A stretch of 64,000 nt of DNA from Pseudoalteromonas neustonica (GTDB lineage: Bacteria; Pseudomonadota; Gammaproteobacteria; Enterobacterales; Alteromonadaceae): assembly GCF_001653135.1 (NCBI RefSeq), contig NZ_BDDS01000006.1, forward strand, positions 1-64,000. Direction: 5' to 3'. Position numbers and translations under genes: made by a program. Below the pieces are notes generated by a model. That model saw nothing but the letters and a program-made list of their open reading frames with translations, was not told the DNA's origin and did no database searches. Positions 26,290 through 33,796 of this stretch are shown here, one piece after another (the stretch's first letter is position 1; every line of letters begins with the position of its first letter).

Positions 26290-26510
26290 ATACCATCATC
26301 AGATCATTGTCATTTAAGTGGATACGAATCCTATTTAGGTGCTGGAAAACACATACGCCCTACGATGAATCAACTTACTTAACTGCATTGAAAAGTAAGG
26401 GATCACCGCTGTTAAAATTTGCGGTGGAAAGTGAGCTTTACCGTTTGCTGTCCACCTCAGGGCGTGTTGTTAGATGCGTATTTTACACAAACCGTAAACT
26501 TTTGAGCTAA
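26290..26510 (+). pseudogene. Decayed transposase-like fragment
   Basis: A short frame encodes KWIRILFRCWKTHTPYDE and then TYLTALKSKGSPL, which looks like the C-terminal end of an IS transposase (IS110-like or similar; I am not sure of the family). Upstream frames are broken by stops and no terminal repeats are evident. It marks the left edge of the accessory region. The rest of 26074-26456 shows no gene. Confidence 0.4.
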
Positions 26511-26789
26511 TTTTACAAGCATGTAACTGACAATAGGAAACAGCGGTGTAAATAATATAAATATTAAGAAGAGTCCACCATCCATTAGACCTGCTTCAGT
26601 ATTCCTTAATGGAGTTATATAAATAGCTATCAACACAAGCGCAAAAGTAAGTGGCCCTGTAAATAAGGTAATTACTAATTTAGATACAGTATTAAGTTGT
26701 TGCTCATATGACTTTGCATAATATTTACATACTAAAAAAGAAATATAGAAATGAACAAAAAGAAAAACACCTAAAACTAGATAACTCAC
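26457..26789 (-). CDS. Hypothetical membrane protein (integron cassette-like)
   Basis: About 110 residues with three to four hydrophobic segments (YLVLGVFLFVHFYISFLV; TLFTGPLTFALVLIAIYI; GLFLIFILFTPLFPIVSYML). GGGAGG lies just before GTG 26789 and TTG 26792, either of which could start it. A GTTATACG core-like site lies 15 bp upstream of the start. The last codons overlap GCATCTAACAAC, which resembles the first part of an attC. Family unknown. This gene and the three upstream minus-strand genes at 27219, 28434 and 29209 share the compact layout of integron cassettes. Confidence 0.6.
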   Translation of the reverse strand: MSYLVLGVFLFVHFYISFLVCKYYAKSYEQQLNTVSKLVITLFTGPLTFALVLIAIYITPLRNTEAGLMDGGLFLIFILFTPLFPIVSYMLVKLAQKFTVCVKYASNNTP

Positions 26790-26806
26790 CAAACCTCCCT
26801 ATACGT

Positions 26807-27210
26807 ATAACGAGGCTGTAGAATAACTCGTTTTTTAATTTATTTTTATTGATGCTTCAACCATAGCTGAGTTCCTATTTTGGTTCAATCGGTTACTTCG
26901 ATTTTACATAAATATAAAAAAAGGATTTAGTGTTGTTTTAATGGGCGTTTTGGAAGGGATTGCAGGTGTGTGAGTGGTTTATTTGAGGTGATAAGAGTTT
27001 ACCCTATTTGGGACTGTTGAACTTTGTAGTATGTATATTAACGCCAGTATTGGTAGCCAAAGCGAGAAATACAATGATAATACTTTATATCAAGCAAACT
27101 TACTTGACGCTTTCTTACCGTTGCCATACATCACTCTGTTTGCTTTTCACACTAATTTAAAGCAAGTAAAAAATATGGAAAATACAAAATTTAGGATGGA
27201 TGTCATCTTT
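26807..27210 (+). repeat. 404-bp direct repeat, copy 1
   Basis: The block beginning ATAACGAGGCTGTAGAATAA and ending TGTCATCTTT recurs at 27626-28028. The first ~300 bp differ at only a few positions; the last ~100 bp are more diverged. It starts at the core-like site and carries the GGCTGTAG terminal motif. It has no convincing ORF, so 26793-27218 holds only this repeat. Confidence 0.9.
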
Positions 27211-27218
27211 GTTATTTA

Positions 27219-27602
27219 TTATATTTGCGATTGCCAAACATTTAGTTTCTCCTCACTAGAGTAGACACCGCTAATCCCAACAGCTAGTGAGTTGGAAAAA
27301 GGAATTAAAGCTAGACTATTTATACCACATCGAAAAGGAAGCTGCTCGTATGACTGCGACACAGCGCTCATTCTTATTTGCCCCGCGAGTTCGTCTAACC
27401 AACAATAAAAAGTCATTCTCACATTAGGCTTTGCGTTTGTATAAACATCCTTACTATCACGTAAAAAAGCAATGATTGATCCTTCGGTATTACCTAATGC
27501 GTTTATTGCAAAAGCCATCATATTCTCTTGAGCTTCAACATTAATTTCATTAGACACAATGACTCTCAAAGATCCAGCCAATTCCTCTAAATCTGAATGC
27601 AT
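27219..27602 (-). CDS. Hypothetical protein (integron cassette-like)
   Basis: 127 residues from the ATG at 27602, with GAGGTTT about 10 nt upstream. Soluble and mixed alpha/beta by eye; landmarks are MTFYCWLDELAGQIRMS and INSLALIPFSN. I do not recognise a family. A GTTATGTG core-like site lies 20 bp upstream of the start. The gene is bracketed by the two copies of the 404-bp repeat. Small orphan proteins of this size are common in cassette arrays. Confidence 0.6.
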   Translation of the reverse strand: MHSDLEELAGSLRVIVSNEINVEAQENMMAFAINALGNTEGSIIAFLRDSKDVYTNAKPNVRMTFYCWLDELAGQIRMSAVSQSYEQLPFRCGINSLALIPFSNSLAVGISGVYSSEEKLNVWQSQI

Positions 27603-27625
27603 TTCAATTTAAACCTCTAGCACAC

Positions 27626-28028
27626 ATAACGAGGCTGTAGAATAACTCGTTTTTTAATTTATTTTTATTGATGCTTCAACCATAGCTGAGTTCCTATTTT
27701 GGTTCAATCGGTTACTTCAATTTTACATAAATTTAAAAAAGGATTTGGTGTTGTTTTAATGGGCGTTTTGGAAGGGATTGCAGGTGTGTGAGTGGTTTAT
27801 TTGAGGTGATAAGAGTTTACCCTATTTGGGACTGTTGAACTTTGTAGTATGTATATTAACGCCAGTATTGGTAGCCAAAGCGAGAAATACAATGATAATA
27901 CTTTATATCAAGCAAACTTATTTGACGTTTTCTTGCGATAGCCATATGATATTCTGTTTGTTTTTTGCACTAATTAAAAGTTAGTGCGAAATATAGAAAA
28001 TACAAACTTTAGGATGGGTGTCATCTTT
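27626..28028 (+). repeat. 404-bp direct repeat, copy 2
   Basis: Second copy of the block at 26807, again starting at a GTTATxxG core-like site (minus strand). It runs directly into an IS256-like transposase fragment. Confidence 0.9.
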
Positions 28029-28034
28029 ATTTCT

Positions 28035-28187
28035 TTTAAGCTCGCTCAATCAGCGGAGAAAAAGTGGTACCGTCTGCGGGGCTTTAAGTTGCTAGCGGAT
28101 GTGATAACAGGCGTAAAATTTAAAGACGGAGAAAGAATAATACAAGATCAAGCAGAGCATCAAGGTGGCTTCATACACCAGATTTGA
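28035..28187 (+). pseudogene. C-terminal fragment of an IS256-like transposase
   Basis: The frame reads LAQSAEKKWYRLRGFKLL and then VITGVKFKDGE, which resembles the C-terminal end of IS256-family transposases. The rest of the transposase is missing; the fragment begins directly after the 404-bp repeat. It is inactive. Family assignment is by recollection of the motif. Confidence 0.5.
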
Positions 28188-28434
28188 CAATAACTCAGCG
28201 ACTCGCCATAGCCTGTGGTATTACCAGTAAAGGCCCTTGTAGAAGCTCAAAAACAAAAGGAATTAACATTGCATTAGGCAATGATTACTTAGCGTCACAA
28301 GGTTTAGTGTCATTGAGAGATGTTTGGATCAATATTCATTACGGGAGATGAACCGCCCATTGCACCTCCTGTTAATAAAAAGCGCATGATTGGTGGTGTG
28401 GGGGCTGGAGGTTAGAGACCTCCGGCTACCCGAT
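28150..28434 (+). pseudogene. 3' remnant of a group II intron (reverse transcriptase C-terminus plus domains V-VI)
   Basis: A frame ending at the TGA at 28349-28351 encodes RLAIACGITSKGP, SSKTKGINIALGNDYLASQG and LVSLRDVWINIHYGR, matching the usual C-terminus of group II intron maturases. After the stop come GAACCGCC and GGTGGTGTGG, the pattern of domain V in such introns, then GGAGGTTAGAGACCTCC and GGCTACCCGAT as a domain VI-like end. The 3' end abuts TATGCG, the complement of an attC-type CGCATA core, and the stop of the GNAT gene. Everything upstream in the intron is lost. Confidence 0.58.
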
Positions 28435-28934
28435 TATGCGTATTTTAACCTAAACTCTGTACAAGCTAACTGCTTATTATTTAATACAATAAAGTTAGGG
28501 ACATTACCAATAGGCTCAAAGCCTTGTTTTAACAATACATGCTTTGAAGCTGGGTTGTTTTCTAATACTTTAGCTTCTAAGGAACGAATGCAAAATTTTC
28601 TTTTTGCAATATCAATTAGTGAAGCCAGACAAAAGCTTGCATAGCCTTGAGATAAAAAACGTTTTGAAACCCTATAACCGACAACAGCTTTATTAGTGCT
28701 AATATCTCTTAAATTGGCTCTTGCGACAATTTCATTATTTTTAATAAGTAAACCACAAAACGCTGTACCAGAATTTACCTTATTAAGTTCTGCATCAATG
28801 TGGTTTCCGACACCTTTAGCCGAATAAAAATCATGTCCTCGAGGCTCAATTAATGATTCAAACCATGATCTATTTTCTAGCTCGAAAGCTAATAATTTCT
28901 CCAAATGATCTTTAGATAACAGCTCAAGTTGCAT
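28434..28934 (-). CDS. GNAT family N-acetyltransferase (integron cassette-like)
   Basis: 166 residues. RimJ/RimL-like layout: ELLSKDHLEKLLAFELENRSWF at the start, VGYRVSKRFLSQGYASFCL as the acetyl-CoA loop (about residues 97-115, with SQGYA in place of the usual Q/RGxGxA) and NNPASKHVLLKQGFEPIG near the end. It would acetylate an amine substrate of unknown identity. A GTTATGCG core-like site lies 15 bp upstream of the ATG. Its stop codon is formed at the junction with the group II intron remnant, so the last codons may not be original. GNAT genes are frequent cassette cargo. Confidence 0.82.
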   Translation of the reverse strand: MQLELLSKDHLEKLLAFELENRSWFESLIEPRGHDFYSAKGVGNHIDAELNKVNSGTAFCGLLIKNNEIVARANLRDISTNKAVVGYRVSKRFLSQGYASFCLASLIDIAKRKFCIRSLEAKVLENNPASKHVLLKQGFEPIGNVPNFIVLNNKQLACTEFRLKYA

Positions 28935-28958
28935 TGAAACTCTCTATACGCATAACGA

Positions 28959-29100
28959 GGCTGTAGAATAACTCTAACAGCCAAATTCAATTAAAAAACG
29001 AGCTCCTGTAATTAACTCTAAGCGTTTTTAAAGCATTAGATAATGCATTTGGAACCCATAAAACAGGCTGTTTTTCTTAAAAAAGAGTAATTCTACAGCC
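28959..29100. repeat. 142-bp element with GGCTGTAGAATAACTC terminal inverted repeats
   Basis: The left end GGCTGTAGAATAACTC and right end GAGTAATTCTACAGCC are inverted repeats with one mismatch. The interior has no ORF. The same left end starts at 26814 and 27633, always two bases after an ATAACGA core-like site. It is probably a non-autonomous mobile element or the relic of an IS that targets these sites. Confidence 0.7.
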
Positions 29101-29109
29101 ACAACTTTT

Positions 29110-29206
29110 CAATAACGGGCGCAGGCGCGTGGGGTATAATGGCGAAGCCGCCCCGCGTGTATGCGTCCCAGCGAACGAAGTGAGTGAGTTAATTGAGTTG
29201 TTAGGC
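29110..29206 (-). repeat. attC-like recombination site
   Basis: On the minus strand the site runs from GCCTAACAACTC to GCCCGTTATTG, about 97 bp, directly after the stop of the 109-residue gene. The outer cores GCCTAAC and GTTATTG and an interior with hairpin-forming parts (GCGGGG ... CCCC, GGCTTCGCC) fit integron attC sites. The right half reads as a typical imperfectly palindromic attC. Exact R and L box assignment was not computed. Confidence 0.62.
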
Positions 29207-29208
29207 AC

Positions 29209-29538
29209 TCAAGGCCCCCAATAATTAAAATAATATATAGTGCCTTTAGGTACTGTAATAGACATGTACATACCGCACTCAATATGCACATCGCCATGTG
29301 ATATTTTTCCTTTTTGTGAGGAATTATGAGGCCAAGGCTTACTATTAACGAAACACTTATCAGTCCCTTGGTCTTCAATAACTAGATAAGTACTACCATC
29401 ATCAGACGTTCTGTATCTTCCACGCAACTCATATGTAGCATCCGGATCTTTATTTAATAGCTGCGGCACAGCAATTATCAACAATGCTGCTACAGGAATT
29501 AATATTAAAAACCCTAAGATAAGTAAAAACTTCTTCAA
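29209..29538 (-). CDS. Hypothetical signal-anchored protein (integron cassette)
   Basis: 109 residues starting with TTG at 29538; GGAGAA lies 4 nt upstream. An N-terminal hydrophobic segment (residues 3-25, FLLILGFLILIPVAALLIIAV) suggests a signal anchor, followed by an ~80-residue extracytoplasmic domain with beta-strand character and two Cys. Family not recognised. GTTAGGC lies 14 bp upstream of the start, and an attC-like site starts right after the stop. This is the clearest complete gene cassette in the window. Confidence 0.62.
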   Translation of the reverse strand: MKKFLLILGFLILIPVAALLIIAVPQLLNKDPDATYELRGRYRTSDDGSTYLVIEDQGTDKCFVNSKPWPHNSSQKGKISHGDVHIECGMYMSITVPKGTIYYFNYWGP

Positions 29539-29551
29539 AGTTTCTCCGAGT

Positions 29552-29612
29552 GCCTAACAATTTTATAGTGCGCGCGTCGCGCATATTTCTGCCGAAGTCA
29601 CGCTCATGTATC
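29552..29612 (-). repeat. Partial attC or attI end with GTTAGGC core
   Basis: On the minus strand a GC-rich segment (GCGCGACGCGCGCAC) leads into ATTGTTAGGC, the core before the first recognisable cassette. It is either the 3' part of an attC whose own cassette was lost, or the attI site of the degenerate integrase beyond the IS element. Confidence 0.45.
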
Positions 29613-29753
29613 TAATAAGTCTTTTTTAACAAATAACTTAACCCATTGCTAGCTATAATTATTTCTTGGTACTAAATATAATCAGAAAAAGAAAATACGC
29701 TCGAAGCTCTTTTTCTTGAATATGGGAGCAAAACAACTAGACTGTATATTTAT

Positions 29754-30785
29754 GGCTATGTTGTATTTCAGTGTTGGTGAACTATATTTAATATACTGAA
29801 ACCTAATAACGGTAGGTGCAACATGGCTTCCAAGCAGTTTCAAAATATACTACATCACATTACCAACTTAAATTACGCTCAACTTAAAAAGCTTCGCCAC
29901 GAAGTTGAATCAAATATTGTCACTAACCAAGTAGGTCAAGCCATTGCCGACCATGAAGAATCAATATCTCATTGCCCCCATTGTGATTCACATAATCTAA
30001 ATCGTTGGGGAATGACAAAGCAAGGAATTCAGCGCTTTAAGTGTAAATCATGCAACAAAACATTTAATGCACTTGCAGACTCACCACTTTACCGAATGAA
30101 AAAGGCTGAGAAGTGGATCGAATATACCAAATTGATGTGGGAAGGCGTATCCCTTAGAAAATCAGCTAAAGCTTTGAATATAACACTTAGAACGTCATTT
30201 CGTTGGAGACATATGTTTATTAAAGCCCCTGCCAGCTTTAATCCTTCAGTACTAACGGGTGTTATTGAAGCTGATGAAACATCTTTACCAGAATCTTTTA
30301 AAGGTAAGAGGGTTATTAACCGTAAGTCCCGTAAACGTGGTGGTGGAAAAATCGAAAAAGTTCCTATTCTCATTGCTCTTGATCGTAGTGGTGCTATATC
30401 TCACAAGGTTTTAGAGCGAAATACAAAAGAAAATATTCAAGCACAATTGAAGCCTTTATTATCATCAGGCTCAGTGCTTTGTACTGATGGAAACTTATCG
30501 TATAAAGGTATTGCTAAAGAACTCAATATTGACCATAAACGCTTAATTGGCTTGGATAACCAAAGAGTGGTAGAAGGTATTTACCATATCCAAACACTTA
30601 ATAATTATATGATGCGCTGGAAGGCATGGTTAAGACGTTTTAATGGCATTGGTACAGACTACATTGAGAATTATTTAAGCTGGTTTAGGTTTATGGAAGA
30701 TAACACTGAGTATTCAGATCAAACATGGATAAAAGAGGCATTATGATATGAATTTTTAATACCCACACTCAACTACAACATAGCC
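29754..30785 (+). mobile_element. IS1595-family insertion sequence
   Basis: 1032 bp bounded by imperfect terminal inverted repeats: GGCTATGTTGTATTTCAG at the left and CTACAACATAGCC at the right (the latter reads GGCTATGTTGTAG on the other strand). The single ORF fills most of it. I could not identify a clear 8-bp target duplication: the flanks are ATATTTAT and CTATACAT. The element separates the intI fragment from the cassette genes. Confidence 0.82.
29823..30746 (+). CDS. IS1595-family transposase
   Basis: 307 residues, full length by appearance. An N-terminal zinc ribbon is visible (CPHC ... CKSC, about residues 51-79). Then a helix-turn-helix-like part (WEGVSLRKSAKALNI), the first catalytic Asp in GVIEADETSLPES, the second in CTDGNLSYKG, and the IS1595-type end with ENYLSWFRFME. 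The enzyme catalyses transposition of its IS by a DDE-type mechanism. The reading frame is intact, so the element may be active. AACGGTAGGTG precedes the ATG. Confidence 0.9.
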   Translation: MASKQFQNILHHITNLNYAQLKKLRHEVESNIVTNQVGQAIADHEESISHCPHCDSHNLNRWGMTKQGIQRFKCKSCNKTFNALADSPLYRMKKAEKWIEYTKLMWEGVSLRKSAKALNITLRTSFRWRHMFIKAPASFNPSVLTGVIEADETSLPESFKGKRVINRKSRKRGGGKIEKVPILIALDRSGAISHKVLERNTKENIQAQLKPLLSSGSVLCTDGNLSYKGIAKELNIDHKRLIGLDNQRVVEGIYHIQTLNNYMMRWKAWLRRFNGIGTDYIENYLSWFRFMEDNTEYSDQTWIKEAL

Positions 30786-30823
30786 CTATACATACAGTGC
30801 AATTTGGAAGTTGAATATTATTT

Positions 30824-30985
30824 ATGAAATCTCTTTTTCTAAGCATGATTAAAGATCATATGTATAGCAAGCGGTATGCTAAGAGCACTATTGAAGCTTA
30901 TCTGTTTTGGATAGCTGCCTATATCCGTTTTAATAATATGCAACATTCAAGCTCCATGGAAGATACTGAAACCGAGCAACCTTAA
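30824..30985 (+). pseudogene. Truncated integron integrase (intI N-terminal fragment)
   Basis: 53 codons ending in TAA. The sequence includes MKSLFLSMIKDHMYSKRYAK and STIEAYLFWIAAYIRFNNMQ, matching the N-terminal SAM-like domain of integron integrases, where the pattern RYAKKTIEAYLxWIxxYI is conserved. The frame breaks where IntI would continue with (G)DKEVEQF; the fragment has MEDTETEQP then stop. The catalytic RHRY domain is absent, so the integrase is dead. It faces away from the cassette genes, as intI normally does. The next gene is ggt on the opposite strand. Confidence 0.78.
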
Positions 30986-31009
30986 AACTTACCGCTTACC
31001 GCTGCTACC

Positions 31010-32680
31010 TCAAAACACCACCGCTTTTCCGCGCCCTGATGCTTCAGAGCCTGCGTCAAGTTTGCCATCGCGTTCAATAATCACGTGCATATCTCCAAAA
31101 CGGCGTTCATTGAGTGTATAGCTCATGTTTTCAAGTGCTTTAACAACCTCTGTATCTAAACCTGGGTGATGACGGATCACGTTTTTAGGCCAAAGTTGAT
31201 GATGAAAACGCGGGCTGTTTACCACTTGTTCTGCACTCATATTAAATTCCACCGCATTTAAAATAGATTCATACACTGAGCTAATAATCGTGGTGCCACC
31301 CGGTGAGCCGGTGACCATTTTTACTTTATTGTCTTTGAGTAAGATGGTTGGCGTCATTGAGCTGAGCATACGCTTATGGGGCTGTATTTCATTGGCTTTG
31401 CCGCCGAGCGCGCCAAATACATTCATTACCCCTGGTTTTGCACTAAAGTCGTCCATTTCGTCGTTAAGTAAAAAGCCTGCACCTGCGACCACTACGCCAC
31501 TGCCGTATCCTAAATTAATCGTGGTGGTATTCGATACTGCATTGCCCCACTTATCAACAATTGAAAAGTGTGTGGTTTGTTCGCTTTCATATAAACCGGG
31601 TTGAATGTTTTCAGTCGTTGATATTTTATCTAGCGTTATCGTACTGCTACGCTTTTCAAGGTAATCACTGGCAATTAACGCCGCTTTTGGTACATCAAAA
31701 AAGTCGGGATCGCCTAAATACTCTGCCCTATCAGCAAACACGCGTTTGCCTATTTCGGCTAATAAATGAATATACCCTACTGAATTATGCTCCAGCCCTT
31801 TCGCAGGTTTTGTTAACTCATACATTTTAAGCCATTGTAAAATAGCGATGCCACCAGAGCTGGGTGGTGGCGAAGTAAGTACTTCATAACCATTCCACGC
31901 TGATTTCATAGGGACTCTTGATTTAGCTTGATACGCTTTTAAATCTGCTTGTGTAATAATGCCACCGTGCTCAGACATAAAGTTAGCAATAATTTTTGCT
32001 GTTTCACCTTCATAAAACCCCGCTTGGCCTTTATCACGAATACGCTTTAATGTGGCTGCTAGTTCTGGTTGTTTGAAGTTTTTATTCGCCTTAGCACTGG
32101 AGAAATAATCAGCAAAGTTAATAGATACCTCTTTTTTAGCCATCCGTGCAATATAACGCTCTATGCTACTAGCAAGCTTTGGATGCACTATAAATCCATG
32201 TTCGGCTAGCTTAACTGCTGGCTCAACTAATACGTCCCAATTGAGTGTGCCGTGTTTTTGATGCGCTAACCACATGCCTGCAACACTTCCGGGAACGCCG
32301 CTGGCATGGATCCCGTATACTGACTTATTAGTAATGACGTTACCTTGCTTATCTAAGTACATATCTCGGTGAGCTGCGCTGGGTGCTGTTTCGCGGTAAT
32401 CAATAAAGTCTCCTTTGCCGTCTTTTTGGATCAGCATAAAGCCACCGCCGCCGATATTCCCAGCCTCAGGTAAAGTAACGGCTAACACAAACTGCGCTGC
32501 AATTGCGGCATCTACAGCATTTCCGCCAAGCTCTAAAATAACACGTGCCGTATCACTGCTATAACTATCTGGCATTGCAACGGCCGCTTGAGCCAGCTTG
32601 GTATTATTTGCTAACACGCTCATTTGTAATTGAATAACTACTACACTCAATAGCAGTAAATGCCTAGCACCTAAAAACAT
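31010..32680 (-). CDS. ggt: Gamma-glutamyltransferase (glutathione hydrolase)
   Basis: 556 residues, typical precursor length. Residues 1-24 form a signal peptide for the periplasm. Landmarks: EAGNIGGGGFMLI, YRETAP, SGVPGSVAGM, LTSPPPSSGGI, and ESEQTTHFSIVD, where the Thr after Gln (Thr369) is the autocleavage and catalytic residue; then LLNDEMDDFSAKPG and GSPGGTTI. It splits into large and small subunits and cleaves gamma-glutamyl bonds of glutathione. It lies alone just beyond the integron remnant and faces it. Confidence 0.95.
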   Translation of the reverse strand: MFLGARHLLLLSVVVIQLQMSVLANNTKLAQAAVAMPDSYSSDTARVILELGGNAVDAAIAAQFVLAVTLPEAGNIGGGGFMLIQKDGKGDFIDYRETAPSAAHRDMYLDKQGNVITNKSVYGIHASGVPGSVAGMWLAHQKHGTLNWDVLVEPAVKLAEHGFIVHPKLASSIERYIARMAKKEVSINFADYFSSAKANKNFKQPELAATLKRIRDKGQAGFYEGETAKIIANFMSEHGGIITQADLKAYQAKSRVPMKSAWNGYEVLTSPPPSSGGIAILQWLKMYELTKPAKGLEHNSVGYIHLLAEIGKRVFADRAEYLGDPDFFDVPKAALIASDYLEKRSSTITLDKISTTENIQPGLYESEQTTHFSIVDKWGNAVSNTTTINLGYGSGVVVAGAGFLLNDEMDDFSAKPGVMNVFGALGGKANEIQPHKRMLSSMTPTILLKDNKVKMVTGSPGGTTIISSVYESILNAVEFNMSAEQVVNSPRFHHQLWPKNVIRHHPGLDTEVVKALENMSYTLNERRFGDMHVIIERDGKLDAGSEASGRGKAVVF

Positions 32681-32754
32681 AATTAATTCCTTATTGTATT
32701 TATTTTTTAATTATTTTATTAATACACTCTGTGCGTGATACGGTCAAACTACTA

Positions 32755-33300
32755 TTACTCAATCTCAATACTTTTGCGATAGAGTACCGCTGGTAAATCA
32801 CCATTTTCGTCAGTATGAATGTATTGCTTAATAAACTGCATTCCTAGTTTTTGCATTACTTTAATTGAACCAATATTGTCTTTTAGGGCTGTTGCACTCA
32901 ATGCGGTGACACCGGCTTGTTTTTCTATGACTTCTGCCACTGCTTTAGCCGCTTCGCTTGCGTATCCTTTTCCCCAGCTTAGTTGCTTAAATCGCCAACC
33001 AATTTCTATATCACTAAAATTTGACTCATCTGTAAAAAATCCCATAGGACGTATCAACACCCAGCCTATAAATGTATTAGTGTCAGTAATATTTACTTGC
33101 CATAAGCCCCAGCCTTTATCTGGATTAGTGTAGGCTTGCAAGCGAGGGATAAATACCTCTTTAATCATTTGCATTGAGCTTACTTTACCACGCGTGAGGT
33201 GGCGCATTACATCTGGATCGCTGTCTAAATCAAATAGTAGCTGAGCATCTCTTTCGCCCATTAATTTAAAATTAAGTCGTGCTGTTTGGGGTATATTCAT
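32755..33300 (-). CDS. GNAT family N-acetyltransferase (RimJ/RimL-like)
   Basis: 181 residues. PQTARLNFKLMGERDAQLLF at the start, WRFKQLSWGKGYASEAAKAV as the acetyl-CoA loop and NIGSIKVMQKLGMQF near the C-terminus are typical of the RimJ/RimL-type GNAT group. Substrate unknown. It lies 74 bp upstream of ggt in the same direction and may be transcribed alone or with it. A divergent lipoprotein gene begins 100 bp away. Confidence 0.9.
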   Translation of the reverse strand: MNIPQTARLNFKLMGERDAQLLFDLDSDPDVMRHLTRGKVSSMQMIKEVFIPRLQAYTNPDKGWGLWQVNITDTNTFIGWVLIRPMGFFTDESNFSDIEIGWRFKQLSWGKGYASEAAKAVAEVIEKQAGVTALSATALKDNIGSIKVMQKLGMQFIKQYIHTDENGDLPAVLYRKSIEIE

Positions 33301-33399
33301 TTTTCTACCTGTATATTGCTTGTTATTGCGTTGTCATTAATAATGACCGTACCTAAGATAAAAACTCTTAGGCTTCAATCCTTTTATTAGAGAACAAAT

Positions 33400-33768
33400 A
33401 TGAACAAATTAGCAAGTTTAGTTTTATTAGGTTGTGTAGCATTAACTGGTTGTGAAGATGCTAACGAAGTAAAAAAAGATGCCTCTGAAGCAAAAGCCGA
33501 CGTTCAAGAAGCGCTCACCGATGCATGGAATGATGTAAAAGAAACCACTAACGAATTTAAAGGTGAATCGCTTGATGAGCTACTTAGTGAGAGTAAAAAG
33601 TTAGGCCTAGATATGTATGATGACGGTAAAGAAGTCGCTCTTGATGCATGGTTAGAGAGTAAAGAAGCCGCTGGTGAACTCACTGAGAAAACCAAGCAAA
33701 AAGCGCAAGAACTCGCAGCTGAATTACGTGAAGCACGTGAAAAACGCGAGCAAGAGAAAAACAACTAA
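33400..33768 (+). CDS. Small helical lipoprotein
   Basis: 122 residues. A lipoprotein signal ends LTGC, so Cys18 is probably lipidated. The mature part is highly charged and helical, with heptad-like Ala/Lys/Glu repeats (EVKKDASEAKADVQEAL, TEKTKQKAQELAAELREARE), suggesting a coiled coil. No enzyme domain is seen. Similar short Lys/Glu-rich lipoproteins are common envelope proteins. AGAGAA precedes the ATG. It overlaps no other gene and is convergent with the next membrane protein. Confidence 0.82.
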   Translation: MNKLASLVLLGCVALTGCEDANEVKKDASEAKADVQEALTDAWNDVKETTNEFKGESLDELLSESKKLGLDMYDDGKEVALDAWLESKEAAGELTEKTKQKAQELAAELREAREKREQEKNN

Positions 33769-33796
33769 TAACATATTTTCCTTGTGGGCTATGTGT

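Noticed and set aside
26457..26475. AGGGCGTGTTG as a truncated end of the family 1 repeat
   Set aside because: Only 11 bases match before the sequence diverges, and the reverse strand reads as a CTAACAAC attC-like core after a cassette gene, which explains it equally well.
29109..29378. 89-codon minus-strand ORF overlapping the cassette gene
   Set aside because: It runs through the attC-like site in a different frame and has no coding character; the 109-residue frame has a signal anchor and a ribosome site.
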